DNA from: Enterococcus timonensis
GTDB lineage: Bacteria; Bacillota; Bacilli; Lactobacillales; Enterococcaceae
Length of the DNA: 64,000 nt
NCBI RefSeq assembly: GCF_900104595.1
Contig: NZ_FNVY01000004.1
Coordinates: 62,001 to 126,000, forward strand
Reading direction: 5' to 3'
Made by a program: the position numbers and the translations under genes. Below, one piece after another: positions 57,781 through 64,000 of the stretch (positions are counted from its first letter, which is position 1; each line of letters starts with the position of its first letter). Below the pieces are notes generated by a model, which was not told the DNA's origin, did not search any database, and was given only the letters and a program-made list of their open reading frames with translations.

Positions 57781-58188
57781 ATGAAAAGGATTGTTGTATC
57801 AGGGAGCATGGAATTTATCGAGAAGATGAAAAATTGTGCCAACATTTTGAGTCAAAGGGGATTTTCCGCTGTTACGCCTGAGGAGGCTGACTGGAAAAGT
57901 ATTGATAAAAATAAAATGAACCAATTTAAGCGTGCGATGTCTGCCAAATATTTTAATGAGGTGGCCCATAAAACGACTGGCGCTGTGCTGGTGGTGAATG
58001 AAACGAAGATGGGAATTCCCAATTATATTGGCGCGAACACTTTTGCGGAAATCGCGATTGCTTTTTTTTCAGGCAAGAAAATATATTTGTTAAACGATTT
58101 TTATCCGCCATATTTAGATGAACTGGCGGCGTGGGGGGCTATGCCGTTGCTTGGTAAAATTGAAAATCTCTTTGAAATGGAAAGTTGA
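57781..58188 (+). CDS. Nucleoside 2-deoxyribosyltransferase-like protein
   Basis: 135 aa Rossmann-like fold. RIVVSGSMEFIEKMKN at the N-terminus, GAVLVVNETKMGIPNYIGANTFAEIAIAFFSGKKIYLLND in the second half. The Gly-Asn-x-x-Ala/Glu-Ile arrangement resembles the NDT/YtoQ-like superfamily, which binds nucleosides or nucleotides. Catalytic activity is not established by the sequence. AAAGGAG precedes the ATG. Confidence 0.65.
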   Translation: MKRIVVSGSMEFIEKMKNCANILSQRGFSAVTPEEADWKSIDKNKMNQFKRAMSAKYFNEVAHKTTGAVLVVNETKMGIPNYIGANTFAEIAIAFFSGKKIYLLNDFYPPYLDELAAWGAMPLLGKIENLFEMES

Positions 58189-58347
58189 TACTCTATTTCA
58201 AATTGCCGTAAATTTTTAGAGAGGGAATTTTTGAGATTCCTGCCGATTCATTTCTTAAGTTTTTCTAAAGTGCGTAATTTCGTAAAACATTTTACCTCCT
58301 TCATTTCGTATCAATAGGTGAGAAGACTTGAAATGGAGGAGAAAAAT

Positions 58348-58917
58348 ATGGAAACTACAAAACTTTCGGCGCGGCAATTTATGAATTTGAAAATGACCAC
58401 CTTGGAAAAAAGAATCGTCAAATTTTATCGGGAGGACCCCAGTGATCTGCGTTTTTTAAAAGAAGTAGCATTGTTAAAAATTCGCCAGACGTTAACTGAT
58501 GGCCAGAAAAAATATTTCCCACTAGGAGCGATGGTCCGCAGTATTTTGCGGCGTTTGTTAAAACGCCAGTGTCTGACAAAAATTGTCCAACGGCTGTGGC
58601 AGCTTTTAAAGCATTATTTTAAACGGGCGGAGATCTTTTTGCTGGAGAAAAAATTTCTGAAAAGCGGGCGGGGATTGTGGCAGAGACTTACGGGATTTTT
58701 GCGCCGACACTTTTTGAAAAATACTAGTGAAGTTGACCCAAAAAATAGTGAGATATTAATGCAACCACAAAACTCAGCGCCATCGTCGCTCTTTGAAAAC
58801 AGCAGCTCAATCTCGCAACAGGCAAACCCGATGACACTCCCGCAACCACCACCAGCTGAGGAATTGCCAAAATTTCGCTGCTTGATCAACGGCGTAAATA
58901 AAAAGTTGGTTAGTTGA
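58348..58917 (+). CDS. Hypothetical basic protein with proline/serine-rich tail
   Basis: 189 aa from ATG 58348, 7 nt after GGAGGA. The first ~130 residues are strongly basic and helical, with repeated LLKRQCLTK, LLKHYFKRAE and FLRRHFLKN amphipathic stretches. The rest is Asn/Ser/Pro/Gln-rich. No family recognised. Such composition suggests nucleic-acid or membrane-surface binding, but the ORF could also be a decayed accessory gene. Confidence 0.45.
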   Translation: METTKLSARQFMNLKMTTLEKRIVKFYREDPSDLRFLKEVALLKIRQTLTDGQKKYFPLGAMVRSILRRLLKRQCLTKIVQRLWQLLKHYFKRAEIFLLEKKFLKSGRGLWQRLTGFLRRHFLKNTSEVDPKNSEILMQPQNSAPSSLFENSSSISQQANPMTLPQPPPAEELPKFRCLINGVNKKLVS

Positions 58918-58975
58918 AAAAAAGTAATAACGTGTCTTAATTTTTAAACAAAGTTCGCCCAACTATCCCCGCAAA

Positions 58976-59012
58976 TAAAAAAACTCGCCGGGCAAACGCC
59001 CGACAAGTTCCG
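58976..59012 (-). terminator. Terminator of the DUF454 gene
   Basis: ACTCGCCGGGC / GCCCGACAAGT hairpin with an A-run to its left, which is the T-tract for the minus strand. Confidence 0.75.
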
Positions 59013-59087
59013 TTTTAGTTTTTATAACAATTTTGTATATGGTGAAGATCAATCGGTTATTCTAATGTGATCAATCCACAAAAGCAA

Positions 59088-59489
59088 TTAATCTAAAGGT
59101 TTCTCTGCTGTAACTGGAACTTTTCTGAAGATTTTCCCCTTCAAATAAAGGGACAGACCCACCACATGCCCGGCGTAAATTCCCACTAGCAGCCAGCGTA
59201 ACCAAGTAAAATCCACTAGTAGAATCGGAATCAAAAAGACTAGACCCATGACAAAAAACATTTTGATCATGCTTTTAGTAGTCATTTGTTTTTGAAGAAA
59301 TGGTTTTTCTACGTATTTTTGATAGTGTGGGGAAGTTACGAAACGTTGATGTAATTTTTCTGAGCTGCGGATCCAGAAAAAGCCAGTCAATAAGTAAAAG
59401 CCGGTAGTTGGTAAAATCGGCAAGAAAATTCCTAGTGTCCCTAGCGTAAAGAAAATTCCGCCAAGTGCTATGTATAAATATTTTTTCAT
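59088..59489 (-). CDS. DUF454 (YbaN-type) inner membrane protein
   Basis: 133 aa from ATG 59489; the ATG three codons upstream lies within the GGATGG ribosome site. Four hydrophobic helices. LGTLGIFLPILPTTGFYLLTGFFWIRSS at the N-terminus and SPHYQKYV in the loop are the DUF454 signature. Function unknown; single-gene unit. Confidence 0.85.
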   Translation of the reverse strand: MKKYLYIALGGIFFTLGTLGIFLPILPTTGFYLLTGFFWIRSSEKLHQRFVTSPHYQKYVEKPFLQKQMTTKSMIKMFFVMGLVFLIPILLVDFTWLRWLLVGIYAGHVVGLSLYLKGKIFRKVPVTAEKPLD

Positions 59490-59692
59490 TATTTCCATCC
59501 TTTCATCAGTTCGTCTGATTATAACAAAAATGTATAATTAAAGAAAGCTTGCAGGAAAAAATTTTATTCGCAAGTCCCAATCTCATCCAGCCCTTAATCC
59601 CTAGAAAAATTTCCAACTTTAGACTGATGTTGTGCTTCGCTTATTTTTGTATGCTTATTTCAACGAGAACAGGACAAAAATTTGGAGGTATT

Positions 59693-59908
59693 ATGATGAA
59701 TGAAAAAAGTTTAGGGCGCGGATTTTTACTAACAATGTTAATCGGGGCAGTTTGTTTGATTTTTTCTTTGACCATTATTGGCAGTTTTTTAATTATCGCC
59801 GGCTTGTCGATTCAAGCGCTATGTTTATCCGCCAAGCGCGCAGCAGCTAAGAGAGTGTCCAGCATCCAACAAACGGAAAATGAGCGCGCCTATCAACATT
59901 TAATGTAA
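59693..59908 (+). CDS. Small membrane protein
   Basis: 71 aa from ATG 59693 or 59696 (after GGAGG); the frame is open further upstream without a ribosome site. Two hydrophobic helices connected by a tight turn (FLLTMLIGAVCLIFSL and IIGSFLIIAGLSIQAL) precede a charged Arg/Lys-rich tail. No known family. Confidence 0.55.
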   Translation: MMNEKSLGRGFLLTMLIGAVCLIFSLTIIGSFLIIAGLSIQALCLSAKRAAAKRVSSIQQTENERAYQHLM

Positions 59909-60238
59909 GGCGTGATTTCATCAATGCAATGTGAAATAGCCAACACAAATAGCCCAACACAAAAAGTCTCAGCTTGAAAGAACTATCATTTAATCATGGT
60001 AATTCTTTCAATAGCTGCGGCTTATTTTTTTCGACAAAAAATTACTTTTGTCACAAACTACCTTGCCAGAAAAATTTTTCTGTGGCAAAATAACCAAGGT
60101 ATGCTTTCAGAAAAGTTTTCACAAAAGTTTCATAACTTTTTCACCGAAGCTTTCATACATTTTTCAGATGCGGATTTTCCTAAAATTTCCCAACTGAAAA
60201 TGATTTTACGTGGCGCTTAGACGTCAAAAAAGGAGAGA
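59909..60238 (+). promoter_or_regulatory. Regulatory region upstream of the flavolipoprotein gene
   Basis: No gene with a ribosome site is visible in these 330 nt. A hairpin (TTGCCAGAAAAA opposite TTTTTCTGTGGCAA) lies at 60063-60088. It is followed by six TTTCA copies starting at 60105, 60117, 60128, 60139, 60151 and 60162 (spacing 12, 11, 11, 12, 11). TAAAAT at 60181-60186 is a plausible -10, so the array overlaps the -35 position and extends upstream, as expected for activation by a tandem-binding regulator. Confidence 0.6.
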
Positions 60239-60241
60239 ATG

Positions 60242-61780
60242 ATGAAAAAAATTTCTACAGTATTGGGTTTGGCCGCTAGTTTATTATTTTTAGCGAGTTG
60301 CGCCCCCGACCAACCAAAAGATTCCGCAAGTTCTAGCAGTTCAACTTCCACTAACGCTAGCACTACCGAAACTTCTGCTGAAGTAGCCAGTGGCGCGTCA
60401 GCGAAAACTTACAGCGATCCGTCCACGATGGAAGATCAATACGATATTATTATTGTCGGTTCTGGCGGCGCCGGAATGTCAGCGGCAATTGAAGCCAAAG
60501 ATGCCGGGTTAAATCCTGTTATTTTTGAAAAAATGCCCGTCATTGGCGGGAACACGAATAAAGCTAGCTCTGGGATGAATGCTTCTGAGACGAAATTTCA
60601 AGCAGCAGAAGGAATTACTGATTCCAACCAAGCCTTTTTCGATGAAACGTTAGCAGGCGGACATGGGACCAATGATCAAGAAATGCTTCATTATTTTGTC
60701 GATAATTCTGCAGATGCCATTGATTGGCTGGATTCATTGGGGATTCGCCTCAATAATTTGACCATCACCGGCGGCATGAGCACCAAGCGGACCCATCGCC
60801 CTGAAGATGGATCGGCTGTGGGTGAATATCTCGTGACTGGTCTTTCAAAAAATGTGCAAGAGCGGGAAATTCCGATTTTTGTAAATTCCGACGTTCTTGG
60901 TTTAATTGAAAAAGATGATCAAGTTACCGGCATAGAAGTTTCCGTTGAAGGTCAAGATGCGAAAAAAATTAATGGGTCAGCTGTGATTGTGGCAACTGGT
61001 GGATACGGCGCCAATTCGGAAATGATCGAATCGGTTCGCTCTGATCTTAAAGGGGTGGTGACTACCAATCAAGAAGGTTCCACCGGCGATGGCATTAAAA
61101 TGATTGAAGCAGTCGGCGGCTACACTGTCGACATGGATCAAATCCAAGTCCATCCAACCGTTCAACAAGACAAAGGTGTTCTAATTGGCGAAGCCGTTCG
61201 TGGTGAAGGGGCGATTTTAGTTGACGCTACTGGCAAACGGTTCGTTAATGAATTAGACACCCGCGACAATGTCACTGCGGCGATTAATAATTTGCCAGAA
61301 AAATCCGCCACGCTAATTTTTGATCAAGGCGTTAAAGACCGCGCCACGGCGATTGAATTTTACCAAGAGCAAGGTTACGTGGTAGAAGGGACGACCATCG
61401 AAGAACTCGCCGAGAAAATGGAAATGCCCGCTGCTAATTTAACAGCGACTTTAAGTACGTGGGATCAAGCCGTTAAAAATCAAGACGACGCTGAATTTGG
61501 TCGGACGACGGCGATGGAAAATGATCTAAGTCATGGTCCATTTTATGCCATCACTATTGCTCCAGGGATTCATTACACTATGGGTGGCGTGAAAATTAAT
61601 ACTAAAACTGAAGTTCTAAAAACTGACGGCAGTTCGATTCCGGCCTTATATGCAGCCGGTGAAGTTACTGGTGGCTTACACGGTGAAAATCGTATCGGCG
61701 GAAATTCTGTTGCTGAAATTATTATTTTTGGCCGACAAGCAGGCGTTCAAGCAGCCGAATATGTAAAAAATTTAAAATAA
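60242..61780 (+). CDS. Exported fumarate-reductase-like flavoprotein (lipoprotein)
   Basis: 512 aa from ATG 60242 (ATG 60239 is adjacent). A lipoprotein signal with LASC lipobox (Cys at about residue 20) and a Ser/Thr linker to residue ~60. Then the FAD domain starts: YDIIIVGSGGAGMSAAIEAKDAG. Catalytic-site segments of flavocytochrome c fumarate reductases are kept: QVHPT, EAVRGEGAILVDATGKRFVNEL, IHYTMGG and LHGENRIGGNS. No haem or FMN_bind domain is present, so electrons must come from another surface protein. A urocanate or methacrylate-type reductase is an alternative. Confidence 0.85.
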   Translation: MKKISTVLGLAASLLFLASCAPDQPKDSASSSSSTSTNASTTETSAEVASGASAKTYSDPSTMEDQYDIIIVGSGGAGMSAAIEAKDAGLNPVIFEKMPVIGGNTNKASSGMNASETKFQAAEGITDSNQAFFDETLAGGHGTNDQEMLHYFVDNSADAIDWLDSLGIRLNNLTITGGMSTKRTHRPEDGSAVGEYLVTGLSKNVQEREIPIFVNSDVLGLIEKDDQVTGIEVSVEGQDAKKINGSAVIVATGGYGANSEMIESVRSDLKGVVTTNQEGSTGDGIKMIEAVGGYTVDMDQIQVHPTVQQDKGVLIGEAVRGEGAILVDATGKRFVNELDTRDNVTAAINNLPEKSATLIFDQGVKDRATAIEFYQEQGYVVEGTTIEELAEKMEMPAANLTATLSTWDQAVKNQDDAEFGRTTAMENDLSHGPFYAITIAPGIHYTMGGVKINTKTEVLKTDGSSIPALYAAGEVTGGLHGENRIGGNSVAEIIIFGRQAGVQAAEYVKNLK

Positions 61781-61821
61781 AAATTTTTAAGTAAACTTTG
61801 TAAACTGAAAAATTTCAATGT

Positions 61822-61858
61822 ATCTGGCGGGCCGGCTCGGTTCGTCAGATTTTTTTTG
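61822..61858 (+). terminator. Terminator after the flavolipoprotein gene
   Basis: ATCTGGCG opposes CGTCAGAT around a G/C-rich inner stem, followed by eight T. Confidence 0.75.
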
Positions 61859-61962
61859 CGAAAAAACTTTTCTTTGGCGGCAATTTATGCTAAGATAGGC
61901 TTGTTGTATTATGAAAATCAACTCTGACTCAGCAAATGATTCAGGGCAAAGGAGAGAAACAC

Positions 61963-62232
61963 ATGAAAGCAGAAATCCATCCAAATTACCAACCAGTTGT
62001 CTTTATGGACTCAACAACCGGCTTTAAATTTTTGTCCGGCTCTACCAAAAAATCTAACGAAACCGTTGAATGGGAAGATGGCAACACTTATCCATTGATC
62101 CGTGTCGAAGTAACTAGCGACTCTCATCCATTCTACACCGGCCGTCAAAAATTCACCCAAGCCGATGGACGTGTCGACCGTTTCAACAAAAAATACGGTC
62201 TCAAAGACGACAACGCTCAAGCAGCAGAATAA
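61963..62232 (+). CDS. rpmE2: 50S ribosomal protein L31 type B
   Basis: 89 aa from ATG 61963 after [27 protein letters not shown] and [26 protein letters not shown] identify L31. The zinc-binding cysteines of type A are absent, so it is the zinc-independent form. Single-gene unit with its own terminator. Confidence 0.95.
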   Translation: MKAEIHPNYQPVVFMDSTTGFKFLSGSTKKSNETVEWEDGNTYPLIRVEVTSDSHPFYTGRQKFTQADGRVDRFNKKYGLKDDNAQAAE

Positions 62233-62263
62233 TCAAAATATCGTTTCGGCGATGTTTAATTTT

Positions 62264-62305
62264 AAAGAAGACAGACCACAGAAAATTGTGGTCTGTCTTT
62301 TTTGT
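62264..62305. terminator. Bidirectional terminator between rpmE2 and the MFS gene
   Basis: AAGACAGACCACA / TGTGGTCTGTCTT, 13-bp perfect arms with a 6-nt loop and a T-run. Confidence 0.88.
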
Positions 62306-62307
62306 TA

Positions 62308-63633
62308 CTATTTTTTTTCGACATCTTCTATCAGTAATTTTTTCCGTTGTAAAATAATTAAAAACAAATTTGAAAAAACGAGTAGGACGAGGCCACTATT
62401 AATAAAAATTGGGGAGGTGGCGAAATGGTCAAATAAAAAGCCGAAAACTAAAGTACCTAGGGGCATCAGAATCATGCTAATGGTACCGACTAATGAAAAA
62501 ATGCGGCCTTGCATTTGAACAGGGACTTGTTTTTGCATAAAGGTGTAAGTTGGCGTGTTAATGAAGACAAGAATCACGCCGTTTGCCAGATTGAGTAAGA
62601 AAAAGAAAATAGTATTAGCATAATTGGTCCAATTAAATAGGGCCGGTACTCCAGTCAAAACCAGAATGACGGAAAGTAAGATAATATTTCTAACGGAAAC
62701 TTTGATCGGATGGCTTTTTAAGACGAGACGGCTAAGTAATAAGCCGCCAAAAAACATGCCAAGAGCAAAACCTGACTCGGTTAGGCCGTATTGTTGGTCA
62801 TTGATTTTCAAAACTTCGACTAATAAAAATGGTTGGCCAACATTGACGGCTCCGAAGATAAAGTTGATGCTCGGCGTAAAAATCATTAAAGCTAGCAGCA
62901 ATTTTTGTGACCTCATGTATTTGAAGCCGGCGCTAAAATTTGACCAGACGGATTCTTTTTCTAGTAACGCGGAGTCTGATGTTACTTGGTTTCTTGCAGT
63001 ATTTTCCATTGCGTCAATTACAACGGGACCATTTTCAGGTACGGAAATTTCAGTCAAATCAAACCGCAAACGCAAAACCGCCCACAATGCCAGAAGTTCG
63101 AAAATTATTTCCAAAAGGGCAAAGGTGTCAATGGGCACCCAAGTGTAAATTACGGCGCCAATAATCGGAGCTAAAAAAACGGCCAACGATTGAACGGATT
63201 GGTTTAAAGAATTTACTTGTTGCAGTTGTTCAGGATCGAATAATTGTACGAGGCTGGCGGTTAAAGCGGTGCTTAAAAAATTATCCGTCACTTGCAACAC
63301 AATAATTAGCCCGATTAATTCAGGATAATAATGTTGGGGCATCGCCTTAAATAACCCAGCAAAAAGAAGGAGACCGAGGCTGGTGGCTATTTGGGCGGTG
63401 ATAATAATTTTGCGGCGATTTTTGGTATCCACTAAAAAACCGACAAATGGCGTCAAAACCAAAGCAACAACGGGGCCGGTAATCATGGGAATACCCATAC
63501 TTAAAGCCGATCCTGTTTGGCGCAAAATATATAAACCAATCGCAAAATTTAACATACCGGAGCCAAAAGTCCCGGCGAATTTTAAAATTAACATATAAAT
63601 CATTTGAGGGGACCAATTTTTAGGGTGGATCAT
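62308..63633 (-). CDS. MFS-family exporter
   Basis: 441 aa with about 12 membrane helices. PFVGFLVDTKNRRKII after helix II is the MFS loop 2-3 motif, and QMQGRIFSLVGTISMILMPLG in the C-terminal half is typical of the MFS_3/MefA-type efflux group. It probably exports a drug or metabolite; the substrate cannot be inferred. It follows the LiaF-like gene by about 80 nt on the same strand. Confidence 0.82.
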   Translation of the reverse strand: MIHPKNWSPQMIYMLILKFAGTFGSGMLNFAIGLYILRQTGSALSMGIPMITGPVVALVLTPFVGFLVDTKNRRKIIITAQIATSLGLLLFAGLFKAMPQHYYPELIGLIIVLQVTDNFLSTALTASLVQLFDPEQLQQVNSLNQSVQSLAVFLAPIIGAVIYTWVPIDTFALLEIIFELLALWAVLRLRFDLTEISVPENGPVVIDAMENTARNQVTSDSALLEKESVWSNFSAGFKYMRSQKLLLALMIFTPSINFIFGAVNVGQPFLLVEVLKINDQQYGLTESGFALGMFFGGLLLSRLVLKSHPIKVSVRNIILLSVILVLTGVPALFNWTNYANTIFFFLLNLANGVILVFINTPTYTFMQKQVPVQMQGRIFSLVGTISMILMPLGTLVFGFLFDHFATSPIFINSGLVLLVFSNLFLIILQRKKLLIEDVEKK

Positions 63634-63712
63634 TTTACGTCACTTTCTTTCTGACCGGTGTTGGCCTGGTAGTTAAGGATTGCAAAGTTAGGCATTGTAA
63701 AATTCGTGAAAA

Positions 63713-64000
63713 TTAGATATAGTGGATGACAATTTCGGCGACTTTTAAACGACCGGTTAAATATAAATGCGGGCCGGTTGCTGCAAGTTTGGGCGCATTT
63801 TTTTCGCTAAAATCAATCACGGAACTTTCCAACTGATTTTCAATTTGCCAATGATGAGGAACGTAAAGATCAATTTGTCCCACCAGACCGTTAATTTCTA
63901 ATTGCGCGGAATCTTGGCTAATTGTGGTGGCATCAAAAAATATTTTAATTTCGCCAATGAACAGATTTACGTTGCCATAGCGAAAGTCATCGGATTGAAT
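63713..64000 (-). CDS. LiaF-like protein, C-terminal part (partial)
   Basis: The minus-strand frame is open from base 64000 to TAA at 63713-63715, giving the last 95 residues. FRYGNVNLFIGEIKIFFDA, LEINGLVGQIDLYVPHHWQIE and LYLTGRLKVAEIVIHYI form the β-helix-like C-terminal domain of LiaF/VraT-type cell-wall-stress proteins (DUF2154 region). LiaF inhibits the LiaRS two-component system; liaS and liaR would normally follow, but here an MFS gene does. This argues for a LiaF-like paralogue rather than true liaF. Confidence 0.7.
   Translation of the reverse strand: MQSDDFRYGNVNLFIGEIKIFFDATTISQDSAQLEINGLVGQIDLYVPHHWQIENQLESSVIDFSEKNAPKLAATGPHLYLTGRLKVAEIVIHYI

Noticed and set aside
59996-60220. 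74-aa ORF upstream of the flavolipoprotein gene
   Set aside because: No ribosome site before its ATG, and its frame runs through the phased TTTCA array and the probable promoter.

Overview
The window looks like a chromosome segment of a low-GC Gram-positive bacterium of the order Lactobacillales, most likely an enterococcus or a close relative. The evidence is a PDH complex with the lactic-acid-bacteria type E2, a sufCDSUB operon with SufU, RNase J with the RNAP epsilon subunit, the L21-Prp-L27 operon with a cleavable L27 leader, HelD, heterodimeric ABC exporters, AGGAGG ribosome sites and frequent TTG/GTG starts. No rRNA, tRNA or CRISPR array was seen.

Layout. 0-3.3 kb: end of a permease, a HyuA-like hydantoinase/oxoprolinase and an overlapping HExxH peptidase gene. 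3.4-8 kb: hexuronate genes uxuB-uxuA, divergent from their probable GntR regulator and an aldo/keto reductase. 8-14 kb: acetyltransferase, DUF368, CDF cation exporter, DUF1836-DegV pair and a hemolysin III (TrhA) gene. 14-18.6 kb: VOC protein, GMP reductase and a vitamin B6 salvage module (kinase plus ECF S component, divergent from a MocR/PdxR-like regulator). 18.6-21.6 kb: M-box riboswitch, an acidic upstream ORF and an MgtA-type Mg2+ ATPase. 22-27.2 kb: pdhABCD. 27.8-30.7 kb: an NMT1-like ABC transporter. 30.7-41.3 kb: HAD phosphatase, rplU-prp-rpmA, helD, SOS-controlled uvrBA and three small genes linked to Fe-S proteins. 41.6-47.4 kb: rpoY-rnjA and an ABC exporter pair. 47.5-52.7 kb: sufCDSUB. 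52.8-58.9 kb: an accessory segment with an integrase stump, an intact IS3-family element, a two-gene module of unknown function (HNH-associated-repeat protein plus degenerate tyrosine-recombinase-like protein), a MazG-like hydrolase, a class III Fic protein and a deoxyribosyltransferase-like protein. 59-64 kb: DUF454, a small membrane protein, an exported fumarate-reductase-like flavolipoprotein, ribosomal protein L31B, an MFS exporter and the end of a LiaF-like gene.

Two things stand out. First, a family of about 110-nt imperfect palindromes forms tandem arrays directly after the stop codons of trhA, pdhD and rnjA, always in the sense orientation of the gene. There are nine complete units and two truncated ones. 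They share outer arms (GGTTGTC ... GACACCGTC) and fall into three core subtypes arranged in a different order at each locus. Arm sequences change between units while pairing is kept, which suggests a structured 3'-UTR RNA element. Second, the mgtA leader appears to carry two Mg2+ sensors in series: an M-box with attenuator, then a well-translated upstream ORF that begins Met-Asp-Asp-Pro-Glu and overlaps the mgtA ribosome site. A six-copy TTTCA array phased at 11-12 bp upstream of the flavolipoprotein gene is a third notable regulatory signal. All functional statements are by reading and recall only; no search or folding was run.
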